Source: Sorex araneus
Lineage: Eukaryota > Chordata > Mammalia > Eulipotyphla > Soricidae
Direction: 5' to 3'
Length of the DNA: 64,000 bases
NCBI RefSeq assembly: GCF_027595985.1
Contig: NC_073306.1
Coordinates: 191,274,500 to 191,338,499 of the forward strand
Below the pieces are notes generated by a model that worked only from the letters and a program-made list of their open reading frames with translations, ran no database searches and had not been told where the DNA came from. Both the position numbers and the translations under genes were made by a program. This document shows positions 34,150 through 46,025 of the stretch, in pieces (within the stretch, counting starts at the first letter, position 1; the number at the start of each line of letters is the position of its first letter).

Positions 34150-35740
34150 AATATATCTTTTATATTTTTTACTTTCTGAGAGATTCAATAGTGAGTTTTG
34201 GTCTCTATTGTTTCATATTAATTAGTGTATCCTAAAACGTTATTACTTATTGAATCATTGCATAACAAATAGTACAATATAGAGTGATTAGGTACCAAAT
34301 TTCTAGGAAATGAAAGCATTTCCTTTACAATTGTTTCAGGTTCTATCATCAGAAAAAATACTATAAAGTCACCTCATATAAAAGAGTTAGAATGTTTAAA
34401 TATAACAAGTATATAGAAAATAGATATGATTCTAAAAATAACATGTATTGCCTATTACAAGATATACTTTATCCCTAAAAATACTTCTCTAGAAAGTATC
34501 TTATCTCTGGGTTGCACAAATTTTGAGTATTTTAAAATTGTATTTCCCACAAACTGAAAAATGCCAACATTATAAATATAGACATAATACTAAGTAAGGC
34601 AAATGAAACTATAGTATTCTTTATTATATTTAGAAAAATTATAAGAATAATATTTTAAAGGCTACTAAACACTTCAAAATATATATGTACACATAAGTAT
34701 ATAAAACCAAGATCCAATATTCTGTGCACACATTGTTGCATATATTGAAATAATTTATGTGACTTTATTTAACTGAATCTCAGGCATATCATCATCACTG
34801 ATTTTAATTTAGTGTTAATAAGCATATTTAAATAATAAGTGGTGAGCTCTAAATAAGCCTATATTGAGGGCAAACTCACTAGAACAAATAAGAAACTTCT
34901 TTTGCAAAGTTTGTAAGTCAGAAAAATATGATGGAATATTAATGCCAAATTAAAATGAATTGTTACTTTTATCTATGCAATGCATGCACATATTTTAAAA
35001 TGTCAAATAATTTTTCAAGGCTTAATTAAAAACATTTCCTGCTTTCACATTCCCACTATTAAACCCTTTCCCCAAAAGCTTTCTTACCTTCAACTAATTT
35101 TTTGTTTCATTCTGGTACTTATTTCTTATTCTGGGTATAAGTTGCAACAATTATCCTTTTAAAAAATGTTTAAGGTATTATTTATTCATTTTATAGAGAA
35201 GCTAAAGACTCAACTTGGGCTCCTCCTAAATCATAGTTACAATTGAATAGAAATAAAATAGGGATTTTATTGGCAAAGAGACAAATTGGAAAGCATATCT
35301 AGTTAATACAGGGTGGAGAAAACGCTTCAAAGGGAGGAAGCGAGGGTCTGGCTTTATGCCAATCAAAGTTAGGGTGAAGGATTAGTATATATGATTTTGG
35401 TAGTTGAAAAATATGCATAATTATAAGAGCAACAGTGGGAATGCAGTTTAAGGATAACAATAAACATGCACTATCATCTATGACAGGTATAGAAAATAGC
35501 AGAGAAACGTCATTGGAGTACAGTTTTCTGGAAGTTAACAAGAAAAGTGAGAATATTTGTCCAAGAGGGCACCACTGTGCAGTCTACCCTAACCAGCACT
35601 GTTCCAGAAGGGTGCTGGGATCCTTATCAATGCAAAACATAATTGTGAGGTAGTGACATCCCAGTCCAAACCAAAATAATGTGACAAGGTGATGTTTTCC
35701 AGGAGGGCTGTGTTCTTCAGACTGCAAGCTTCAGAGGACT
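34150..35740. other. Unique AT-rich sequence, 1.6 kb
   Basis: No gene or recognised repeat is seen. Confidence 0.55.
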
Positions 35741-35744
35741 CCTA

Positions 35745-35890
35745 TTTTCGTTTTGTTTGGAAGCCACTCAGTGTACTAGGGCTTACTCCTGGCTCCGCTC
35801 ACAGATAACTTCTGTCAAAGATACACAATCATGTGGGGTGCTGGGTCCAGGTCAGTCTTTTGAAAATTAAGTGCCCTTCTAGCTGTGTGA
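35745..35890 (-). mobile_element. SINE A, old
   Basis: Diverged body (gggcttactcctggctccgctcac, atgtggggtgctgg) with a partial head at the right. Confidence 0.65.
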
Positions 35891-35943
35891 TGTACCTGGG
35901 CACAACCAACTTTTGTTTTTGTTTCAACCTAGAGAGTCCTACT

Positions 35944-36236
35944 TGTGGTGAGCGGGCCTTCAGCATGTAGCTTGCAGTCAAACGTTCACATAAGCAGGTC
36001 GAGAAAGCTATTTTACAAGAACCGGAGGACTGGGACATTTTTACAAGAGCAGGATGGTTAGCCAACAGGAACAGACAGATCAGCCTTCTGGATATCTACT
36101 ATTATCTGCCCTAGTTGCCCCGGGGGCCATTAGTTACTTTTAGTTTTACCTTAAGGCCATGACACAAGTAGATTGAAGCTCAAGCATACATAAGCGCTGT
36201 GGAGTTACAATAAAGTAGCTTTTTGCTTTTGCTCAC

Positions 36237-36279
<43 letters not shown>

Positions 36280-36349
36280 TCCCCTCTCCCTATCACTCTC
36301 GCACTGTCTCCTCGTGAACCCCCGTTATCCAGTTCTGAGGGACAGGACA
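35944..36349 (+). mobile_element. Candidate solo LTR of an endogenous retrovirus, ERV2/ERVK-like
   Basis: A 406-bp segment begins TGTGGTG and ends GGACA, with TG...CA termini. It is flanked by cctact (35938-35943) and cctacc (36350-36355), a 6-bp duplication with one mismatch. It contains a poly(A) signal (aataaa near 36209) followed by a pyrimidine-rich R/U5-like region and a (GT)n tract at 36240-36278. No viral gene lies on either side. Assignment to ERVK rests on the 6-bp duplication and layout only. Confidence 0.6.
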
Positions 36350-36439
36350 CCTACCGGTTTTGGGTGGGGCATAAGCAGGGAAGAAAGTTTGAAAAAACAA
36401 CCCAAAAATATTGCATTGTTCAATTAAGCTTCACTATTA

Positions 36440-37060
36440 TAATTACCCTTCATATATGTATATATACATATACATATACACATATACATGTTATATATAA
36501 ATGTCCTCAGTCTCCCAATGTAAACATTTTCAGTTAAGTCCTTACAAGGTGTATATTGTCATAACTATGTGTGTTATTCTCAAATAATCTATGCTCACAT
36601 TAACTGTGCTCTCATTATCTCCCTGAACATTCTTTTTGAGTCATTTCTTTAATCTTAATTTATACCAGACGTATCTTATTGTCTCTTCCATGTTTACAGA
36701 ATATTAATATATTGAACCCATTATTTAATCAGTTATGTTATTATGTTTGTAGATGACCCATGCAAGCCTTTAAATTTACTCTCAAAATCTGGAGTCAACT
36801 GATTAGTTTGTAATCTGGAAGTTTTTCCAAAACCATTCTAAAGATTTATTTTTTGAGGTATTTAAAGACATTTTATAGTATACTACAGATAGATGAAACA
36901 CATGTATTGCATATAAGATAAATCTATCTATGTTGCTATATATACACATTTATTTCACATATGTGTTATCTTTTAACATGATTTAAAATATGGTTTTTGA
37001 TATATTTATAAGTTGCTAATCATTTAATGTTAAATTTTAGGGACTTTCTATTTTTTTTTT
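36440..37060. other. AT-rich unique sequence with TATACA repeats
   Basis: Low-complexity (TATACA)n-like sequence at 36455-36500. Nothing else is recognisable. Confidence 0.55.
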
Positions 37061-37069
37061 TTTTGCATT

Positions 37070-37555
37070 GTTTGAACCTCTCCATTCGTCCTTTCCCTGA
37101 GATCATAGAAGTCCCTCTCGACTCGGCCCTCCCAACGAAGTCCACTGAAGATTCTTTCATGAGATCCAGCTTGTTACTGGCTTTAGCATATGAATACACC
37201 ATGGGAAGCTTGCAAGGCTGTCCCATGTGGGCAGGAAGCTCTCAGAAGCTTGCCAGTTTCTTCCTGAGGGAGAAGTAGGCTGCAAGATATCGCTTCTGGG
37301 AGCTTGCTTTTAAATCTTTGGATGTTGGCCGTTGATGGGATTACACACACCTGGGTTCCTCTGCTGGTATCTTCATGCGTGAGGTCTGTCTGACCGTGTG
37401 GAGAGGGGCCTTGAGCATGGCTGTAGCTATGTTCCGGTGGTCTTCGGCCGCTGGGAGTTCTGCTGGGGTGGGGAGGGAAGCTGGAGCCCATCCCCTCCGA
37501 CGGGGCCCCGGGGAAGACAGCCAGGCGTGCGGGCAAGAGACTCTCTGTTATAGAG
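37070..37555 (-). mobile_element. 0.6-kb RTE-tailed composite, short subtype, 3'-clipped
   Basis: Same short subtype as 32.8 kb: the antisense of 'cccaggtgtgtgtaatcccatc' lies at about 37335-37358. The terminal RTE tail with (GAT)n is missing; the left end is a short poly-T/tttgcattg. Confidence 0.85.
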
Positions 37556-37559
37556 AGTT

Positions 37560-38390
37560 ATAACTAGAAATATAAAAACTACAAACTTAAAATCAAGGAG
37601 CAAAAAATTCAATTTTTAAATTGGCAAACTATTTGAATTATATAATAATGAATTTTAAGCACATGAAAAAATTCTCAATACCACTAATCTTGTAAATGGA
37701 ATCAAAACTACATTATACTATCACTTCAGACTTATTATAGCTATTAGCACTGTAGCAGTGTAGCACTGTTTTCCCATTGCTCATCGATTTGCTCAAGCAG
37801 GCACCAGTAATGTCTCCATTGTGAGATTTGTTACCCTTTTTGGCATATAGAATGTGCCACGGCTAGCTTGCCAGGCTCTGGATACTCTCGGGAGCTTGCC
37901 GGCCTCTCTGAAAGGGGCATAGAAATTGAACCCGGGTCAGCCGCGTGCAAGGCAATTTCGAGGGTATCTCACCTGCACAGCAAAGCCTGACAAGCTGCCC
38001 ATGACATATTCGATATGCCAAAAACAGTAACAACAAGTCTCACGATGGAGACATTACTGGTGCCCGCTCAAGCAAATCGATGAACAACAGAATGACAGTG
38101 CTACAGTGACTGTTAAACATTACAACTATTACCAACAAAAAATAATGTTTTTAAGAAATGAAGAGTTTGTGAGGATGGGGAGAAACAGAAATATCCGTAC
38201 ATTGTGTGTGGGAATATCAAGTGCTGCAGCTGCTGCAGAACTTCATGAAAAAAACGGAGGAAATTAAACAATAAATACCACATCACCCAGCTATTCCATT
38301 TTAGGCATGCAGTCCAGAGAACTAAAAGCAGTAATAAGAATTGATTTCATACTTCTACACGAATATTTAAATACATAAGTTATTTGATTA
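37560..38390 (+). pseudogene. Old L1 ORF2 3' fragment around a SINE pair
   Basis: 'aagcacatgaaaaaattctcaataccactaatc' (37658-37690) and, after the SINE pair, 'gaggatggggagaaacagaaat', 'tgtgtgtgggaatatc' and 'cagctattccattttaggcatgcagtccagagaactaaaagcag' are successive L1 ORF2 C-terminal blocks. No frame is intact. Confidence 0.8.
37746..38110. mobile_element. Second head-to-head SINE B pair
   Basis: A minus copy at 37746-37953 is joined to a plus copy at 37957-38110. The left copy retains part of the tRNA-like head (gaacccgggtcagccgcgtgcaaggcaa), and the right copy starts in the middle of the body. Outer ends are both SINE B 3' tails (cactgtagcagtgtagcactgt and acagtgctacagtg). Confidence 0.87.
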
Positions 38391-38739
38391 GCAACTTTTA
38401 TAGGTTTTGTAGATCAGTTTCCCAAAGCACTGAAATGCCCCGTAAATTTTGAGTTCTACTGAGCCACTGAAATTGACTGGCACATAGGACGAAAAGGGCA
38501 TAGCTGAAAGGAGAAACATGTTAAACATATCAGCAACACATGCAGGCACAAGCAAAAGCAAGTTCACAAAAAACTAGTATAACAGAAAAATTAACCTGGA
38601 CCAATGTCTAAAGATAATTTTTATAGAATGTCTTAGTATTATTATTGCCTTTGTCCTATTATTAGGATCTTATGTAATGAAATATTTTAAAATCAAATCT
38701 ATTCTGTTCATGAATTTGAGAGCTGAATTCCCTGTTGTA

Positions 38740-38980
38740 TGTAGCTTAATGGATAAATGGGGATCTTAACTCAAGGCTGACCAAGCTCTGATTCTGCCTC
38801 TTCAATTACTGTCTGGGTATCCTTTGACAAATTAGACTCGCTGTCTCAGTGTGTCAGCCTCCCAAATGTATTATGGTGACACCAATCATGCCAACATCAT
38901 CATTTACAAGCATTATGCAAGTTAATACATGTAAAATGCTTAGTCAAAGCCTAACAAAGCTTCAGTTAATAATGTTTATA
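38740..38980 (+). mobile_element. MIR SINE, ancient
   Basis: MIR landmarks in order: 'ctctgattctgcctcttcaattactgtctgggta', 'cctttgacaaatta', 'tgtctcagtgtgtcagcctccc', 'gcaagttaatacatgtaaaatgcttag'. Confidence 0.82.
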
Positions 38981-39332
38981 ATTATCTAAGAAGGCATTTA
39001 AAGAATGAATTATAATCTTGTTCCAAAAATCCTATAAGGAAATATTATTTATATCTAAACATATAGAATAATTAATTTTCTTCCTAAAATAATACTTCTG
39101 TCATTTTTCATTTATATCTGTGAAGAACTATCATTAACGACTTTGCAACTAGCACTTATAATTCATAGTAAATGTCATAACAGCCTATTCTTTAGCTCTT
39201 TGTTTACACATATGAATTACTGAGTATTCCATATTTATTTATAAAATTCTGTCTTTGTAAATCACTTATGCCATGGTAAGATTAATTAACATTGTAGTGT
39301 TGGATGTCTTTTATCCGTTCTATCATATCTAT

Positions 39333-39580
39333 GCACTGGAGCTATAAAACAGTGGGTAGGGCGTTTGCCTTGCACGCAGCTGATCCAGATCGATTCCTCT
39401 GGTCCTCTTGGAGAGCCTTGCAAGCTACGGAGAATATCCAGCCTTCCCAGCAGAGCCTGGCAAGTCACTTGTGGCGTGTTCAATATGCCAAAAACAGTAA
39501 CAACAAGTTTCACAATGGATACATTACTGATGCCTGCTCAAGCAAATTGATGAACAACGGGACGACAGTGCTACAGTGCA
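39333..39580 (+). mobile_element. SINE B, full length, 11-bp target-site duplication
   Basis: Full-length SINE B ending gacagtgctacagtgca. Direct repeats atcatatctat at 39322-39332 and 39581-39591 are identical. Confidence 0.95.
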
Positions 39581-39599
39581 ATCATATCTATATAGTGAC

Positions 39600-42500
39600 T
39601 TAGAAACTCAAGTGCCATGATCTCATAAATAGAAAAGTTATACTTCATTTTAATTTTTTCTATTAAAAATGACTGAAGAAAGCAAGATCTACAAAAGGAT
39701 ACTATAACCATCAAATCAATGACGTACATCAAAAGAAAAAATATCTTAGCTGAAGATTCAATTTCTCATGAAGATGAAATGGTTGAAATGATTGAATGGA
39801 TGAATTCAATTTCTCATGAAGATGAAACCAACATCGAGATGGTTTTATATGCTCACTATAATAACAATTATAAACCTACTTAAATAGTGGCATTGTCTCT
39901 TTTTCAGCATTTCTTTGGCATTTGTAGAAAAAAAGAGAACATCCATAGAATGAAAGATGCTTTTTTAATACCTAAAGGAAAGAAAATGACTGACGCTTTA
40001 TAGAGGTGATTAGGCCACATGAAATAACTAAGGAAGTGAAAACAGTTACTGGGTATTGTTATTTATATGAAAAAGGCTGATAACCAAACTAAATAAAATT
40101 ATCAGAAAAACAACAGGACCCATGATATGAAGCAAATCATAGTCCTTTTGGTGGGGGGGGAAGGGTGGCATTAAAATTGGTGTTGAAAGTGATGAGCATG
40201 ATCATCCTAAAATTCCATACCTTTATAAGACTTTAATAAATTATAAAATTTAAAATAAAATAAAATATAAATGAAAATCAATGCATCCATTTAAAGGTTC
40301 CTTGCCCCCTTTTGAATCTTCTACAATAAGTTTCTCACTATAGTTTTAGTCTCTTCTAACAATTCTTTCCGCAACCCTTTATGCTCCAACTCAATGCCAC
40401 ATATTTTACATTTCTGTTGTGGCAATACTCTGTTCCTGGAAACAATTTCCGCATCCGTTTTCAACTGCTGCATGATGCTGATTAACAAATCACTTACAAG
40501 ATCCATGATGTTAATGAATAAACACTTACTTGTCTCATGAGACTTGGGTTCAGGATTCAGGATGGCAGAAGTGTGTATCGGATCTCATGTCTTTTATTGA
40601 CATCACTCACATGTATGGGTTTTATTAGATGGTCAACTGGAATAATGGTTTACTGGGCCATGTACTTTTCATCCTAGAACATGCTCTCATTATTACTGTA
40701 ATCTTAATGATGGCAAAGACAAAATGGGAGTGAGAATACATATTTTATCAAGGCTATATAAATAAATCACACTTGTTAACATCCTTTATCTTTTTCATCA
40801 AAGCACATCACAGGCTGGAACTTATAATCAAAGACCTAGGACATATATTGCCTTATTGGTGAAAGAAACTGCAATCAATGGTACAGCAATGTACAATTGG
40901 CTCATTAATGCAGAATACAAACCAGTCACAGATCTCAGTGGAAATCATGTCCTTTTCTATCCAGGGAAATAATTTTGTCCTTCAGTGATTTTTACATATA
41001 CACTCTGACAGGAAGATAATTCAGAGAGAATGTGTCACTAATCTATGTTCAGAAGACCCCTATTCAAAGAGTTACTTAAACTTTGGACTGACACATTTAG
41101 AACACAAATCTTATACATAAAACTATTATGTGTGTTCTATATGAATTTACCTTTGACCTTTCCTTTTAATAGTTATGGTACTTTGGGATTTCCACTCTAA
41201 TTGTATATTGTTTGGTTAAATCATTATATTTGTTTTACCTGTGTAATTTTCCCATTTTACATAATCTGAAACATGTTCTTTCATTTTAGACTTTCTCTCA
41301 AATTCTGGTTATCAAATGAATTAGCTCCCAGTTTTATGTAATGAGAAGTATATTTGAAATGTAAGTACAGCTATACAACAACAAAGAGAACTAAAAATTT
41401 AAGAAAGAAAAAAAAAAAAGAAACCACTGGGTGATTTGAAGTAAACTCATTTAATCTGGCTTCCCTAAATAGAGAATCGTAGATTTGCAGTTAAGGTGCA
41501 TTGGTTTTAAAAGATACTGTAATTGTATGAATGAAGAAAGGGCACGGGAATTAAGCGAGAAAAATGGTCCATGAAAAGGTAAATTACTTGAATACATGAT
41601 CTGCCATTAAAGTAACTGTCTGATTTGTGGGATTGTGCTCCTGAGAAATAAGATAAAACAAGGGTTATCATTGTCTGCAAGGAATGGGTAAAAGGAAAAA
41701 TATACTTGTTGCCCATCTATTACATTAGTCAAAGTGCAATTCCTGTGGTTTAACTGCCCTGCTCTTTCAGGGTTCTGCAGTTGGAGTTACTGTGTGGATT
41801 ACACTTCAATGGACACAAAATATTGTAGGGATTTTTGCCAGTGCCGCCCCAACCTGTTGACTCGGTAGGTAGAGTTGTTTGTAGAGTTAGAGGTGCAAGT
41901 GAGAGTACGCACTACTTCTTATATGGGGTGGGGCGGGGGAGTGTGGGAAAGGCAAGTGAAGCTGAGTTGGTCAACAGTCAGTGCTAAGAAGATGTTTTCA
42001 CATCAGGCAATTAAAAGGTAAATGTAAACTTCACCTCGCTTGGCATTTGATACACTAACATTCATGTATTCATGAATTTGTTAATTCAACAATTAACCGT
42101 TGGCCATTTACATTTTAACAGACAAGGTATCAGACATCATACAGATGTGTGAATGAGAGGCATATCAAGGACTTTCAAATTTTACCTAGGACAAATACTA
42201 TGTTTTGAAGAGTGGTATAAGTCAATTTCAACCAGTTTACAAACGGAACTTCATAAAATCTTTTCATATGGAAAATAAGTGGATTTATTATTTTCAGGAT
42301 AAGCATCAAAATGACAATAAATTAACATTTTGAATAAGCTGGAAGTCTTATTAAAGATTCTTAAAGATAGAATTGAAGGAAATATTGGTGATCCAACCAG
42401 AAGCACCAAAAAAGTGGACATTTAATTTACAAGTGTCAAAACAAAAGGTTGAATAAATGAATTGAGAATAATTTATTCATTTGGAATAAAACCTTGTCAA

Positions 42501-44755
42501 TAACACAAATCATGAATTCTAAATAAGACACAGTACATAAGGCAAAACATTGGTGTCACTACATTTAATAAATAACTTACACATTCAAAACTATGTATAA
42601 AATAGTTTCTATATCAAATAACATGTTTTAATTTCTGATTGGCATAATTGCTAGGCAATTTTAATAACTGCATCTTTAATAACTAAAAAGAAATTATTAA
42701 ATATTTCTGAATTTAAATAAAAGTGAAACAAAACAAGTTCCATTTTATGCACACAAATGAAAGAATTGAGATTTCACATACCTTCTTTGTGGGATATTAA
42801 TGTTAAAAAGTTAAGAGATCAAAATAGATTTGGCATTTAGAGGGCACAGAATTTATCTAAAGCATTTATTTGTTAGAGTCTGAAAATTGAACTAAAGTGG
42901 TGAAAATCAGCTTATATAATGCACCACTAAAAATGAGGAAACTCAGTATGATTGTATTTGCTAGAAAAAAGATGTCTTATGTTTCAGTGCATATTATAGT
43001 GAATTTGACTATTAGCGCTTATGTCCAACTTATTATGTATAAAATATTTTCAAGGGATCTATATAAAAATTAAACAAAAGTGCTGACATGCATGAAAACT
43101 CATTTCCATGATCCCTGTATCCTTCTACTTTTTATTTTCCATTTAGCATCATGGTGTGATAATAAGGATGATAGAAACAATGTATCTGCAAGAAGAGCGA
43201 GCTTTTCTTTTTATACATCTCTCCATGGTCAAATTGAAACCCTTCTTAATGTGAAATACATGCAATGATATCAGTTCAATTTCACTAAATGAGATCCTAT
43301 CATATGGGTACCACACAGCGCTTTAGTACAGTTTACTTTGACAGATGGTCACTCTTCAGAGAGAATTTTTTTCTCGTTCTGATAATGTTTGAGGGTTGAA
43401 TTCTGCTCATATATTAGATTAAGCTTCAACAAGTTTCAAAACATATACGACAGCCTGCATAATACAGCGGTAGTCCATTGTTTTGAGACTCAAGAGTATG
43501 GTGTGACAAAACTGATTAAACATGCATTGACAGTTCTTGCAAATGCAAACTTATTTTAAATAAATAGCATGAAGAGTATAAACTATGGTATAGGAGATCT
43601 ATTTAAATTACTCCAAAATTGGTTTCTGCATATGATATTATAAATTATAGTGCAATGTGTAGCAAAATTATTCAAAACCCAAAAATGTTATATCTTGTCT
43701 TCAAAACAGAAAATAAAGACAAAACATCACCGAGAAATTGAAAGTTTGTAAGTAAATACCACTGTCTGGTACTTGTAATTTATGAGATATTTATCAGCAC
43801 TCCTTCAGCTACAAATAAGATAGTACATAGAATTCTAATTATCACTAAATAAAATATCCTGCATATAATTTAAAAACCATACTGTTTGCATAAATATATC
43901 ACAGCACCCCTTAATAGATTTGCTTTACAATAGATAAAAGCATACAACATGCCCTAAATCTCTTGTCAATAGTGTTTTTTTGCTCTACTTTTCAATTATT
44001 ATACAAAGGAAATCTTGTTCTAATCTGCTCTTTGTTCTCCATGTAGTTAAGCATGGGTATTACCACTGGTTTCAGTATAGAGATTCTGAGTGCACAAAAG
44101 ATTGTCAGTTCAAAGGCCTTTCAACTAGTACACAGAACAATTTCACTGGTTAGAAACTGAAGTGTCATATCATTAACAAAACCTTCAGAGCAGAAAATAT
44201 TTAATTTTTAAAAATTATAAATAGGCTTCTTTAACTTGTGCAACAGTAAAATGTTTGAAAATGTATAATGATTATGGTATATTATCAGAATTAGCAAGTC
44301 TGTTTCATTACTCTAGGGATGTTTGTGTGTCTTTGAAGTTATATATTTATGTGTCTTTATTTCTTCTAGCTCTTCCTGAAAAAAATAAAAGAAAGTAAAT
44401 AATAGGGTCTTATAAATGACTACAATTCTTAAAATGTCTTAATTATTCTTAAATGTCTTAAGAATTTTTTAATTCTTAAAATGTCTTAATTAGTGAAAAT
44501 AATCATTATAACCTAATGTGCAAAAAGCAGACACTTCTCTATGTGGCATAATGCCAATGTTATTCTCTCTTGACCCTCAACAGTCACATTAGTTTCATAT
44601 ATTAGACTAAACAAATTAATAAAAGTTCTGTAGTTTAGGAATCACAGTAGCCCAAAGAGAAATAATATACTAAGCATTTCTAAATATTCCTAGAAATTGT
44701 TTTTGCTGCATAACCCATCTCCCTTTCCTATGAACCTACATTAAATTAAAATTAA
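39600..44755. other. 5.1-kb stretch with no recognisable transposon
   Basis: Unlike the rest of the window, no SINE A, SINE B, L1, RTE or composite copy is seen here. It includes a 24-bp direct duplication (39756-39779 and 39804-39827), a G run at 40153-40160, a 61-codon minus-strand open frame at 40506-40321 (with KCKICG) and a GC-richer patch near 41930. None identifies a gene. Conserved non-coding DNA is possible but cannot be tested here. Confidence 0.6.
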
Positions 44756-44769
44756 ATAGTGTATTACAA

Positions 44770-45010
44770 TGGGCTGGAGTGATAGCACAGCAGTAGAGCA
44801 TTTGCCTTTGATGCGGCTGACCCGTGTCCGATTCCTCCGCCCCTCTCAGAGTGCCTGGCAAGCTACGAATGGCATTGCGCCCGCACAGCAGAGCCTGGCA
44901 AGCTACCCGTGTCATATTGGATATGCCAAAAACAGTAACAATAAGTTTCACAATGAGAGACTACGTTACTGGTGCCCGCTTGAACAAATCAATGACAGTG
45001 ACAGTGACAG
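44770..45010 (+). mobile_element. SINE B, (GTGACA)n-tail subtype, 9-bp target-site duplication
   Basis: Full-length copy ending tgacagtgacagtgacag. Direct repeats gtattacaa at 44761-44769 and about 45010-45018. Confidence 0.93.
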
Positions 45011-45018
45011 TATTACAA

Positions 45019-45335
45019 CAAGATGCAGAACTTTGTGATCTTAGACTCTGAGCTCAATGGGACCTGGAAGCAGAGACACTTTGCCTGCTTCCCCTAGTCT
45101 CCTGTTACCCAGGGGTCATGCCACCACCTCCTGCTGGCATCAGATAATCTCCTCACTGGCCACCTTCCAGAACTCAGGTCCACTTCTCCCGGAAGCATAA
45201 AACGCAGCCCCCATAACCATGCCACCAGACTCACTCACATATGAGTGAACATATTCCTGGACCGCACGGCCGCAAAAGCGACTGCATGCCACATAATTTT
45301 CCATAGTTGATGGGGTTCAGAGAATAGGCAACAAG
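45019..45335. other. Unclassified GC-richer segment between two SINEs
   Basis: Contains 'gacctggaagcagagacac', 'cacctcctgctggcatcag' and 'ctggaccgcacggccgcaaaagcgac'. Not matched to any other sequence in the window. It may be the 5' part of an L1 or of a composite element, or single-copy DNA. Confidence 0.35.
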
Positions 45336-45415
45336 TCATAGAAGGAAATATATATATATTTATGTATATAAAATATATATTTGTATATATATGTATATAT
45401 ATATATATATATCTG

Positions 45416-45665
45416 GGGGCTGGAGCGATAGCACAGCTGTTGGGCGTTCGCCTTTCATGCAGCCAACCCGAATTCGATTCTTCCGCCCCTCTAGGAGAGC
45501 CCGTCAAGCTACCGAGAGTATGGAGCCCGCGCGGCAGAGCCTGGCAAGCTACCTGTGCATATTGGATATGCCAAAATCAGTAACAATAAGTCTCTCAACG
45601 AGAGACATTACTGGTGCCTGCTCGAACAAATCAATGAGCAACGGGATGACAGTGACAGTGACAGT
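45416..45665 (+). mobile_element. SINE B, (GTGACA)n-tail subtype, next to AT repeats
   Basis: Full-length copy inserted at the end of a (TATATG)n tract (45348-45412). It ends gacagtgacagtgacagtgatata. Confidence 0.93.
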
Positions 45666-45699
45666 GATATATACCTGACTGGGAACACCCGTAAAGGAA

Positions 45700-45956
45700 A
45701 TAGAGGCCACCCCAAAAGCCTCCATCCCTCTTGGAGAGCCTGGCAAACTATGAGAGTATTCCACCCGCACAGCAGAGCCTGGCAAGCTACCCATGATGTA
45801 CTCGAAATGCCAAAAATAGTAATTCCTCTGACCCTGAAAGAGCTCCCAATACGCCATTGGGCTACACTAGCACACGGCAGGGATGAATGGAGACGTTACT
45901 GGTGCCCACTCGAGAAAATCAATGAACAATGGGATAACAGTGATACAGTGATATAA
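45700..45956 (+). mobile_element. Transitional RTE 3'-end element with in-frame C-terminal coding tail
   Basis: Starts with the SINE B-like body (ggagagcctggcaaactatg...ggcaagctac) without a tRNA-like head. It then carries 'ctgaccctgaaagagctccc' as in the 0.6-kb composites. It continues in one frame as LTLKELPIRHWATLAHGRDE followed by WRRYWCPLEKINEQWDN. The WATLARDRDEWxxYWxPL pattern is the C-terminus of RTE-clade reverse-transcriptase proteins. The last 60 bases are homologous to the SINE B tail, which makes this copy the link between LINE and SINE. Confidence 0.82.
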
Positions 45957-46025
45957 TGATTACAAGAGATGTCTGACATTCTTCCCACATTCATTATATA
46001 TTTTTAATTCCTTATTTTTGAGTCA

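Noticed and set aside
40321-40506. 61-codon minus-strand open frame with a C-x2-C motif (KCKICG)
   Set aside because: No recognisable family, and no convincing splice acceptor or upstream exon. Length is within chance for AT-rich DNA. Noted only as part of the repeat-free island.
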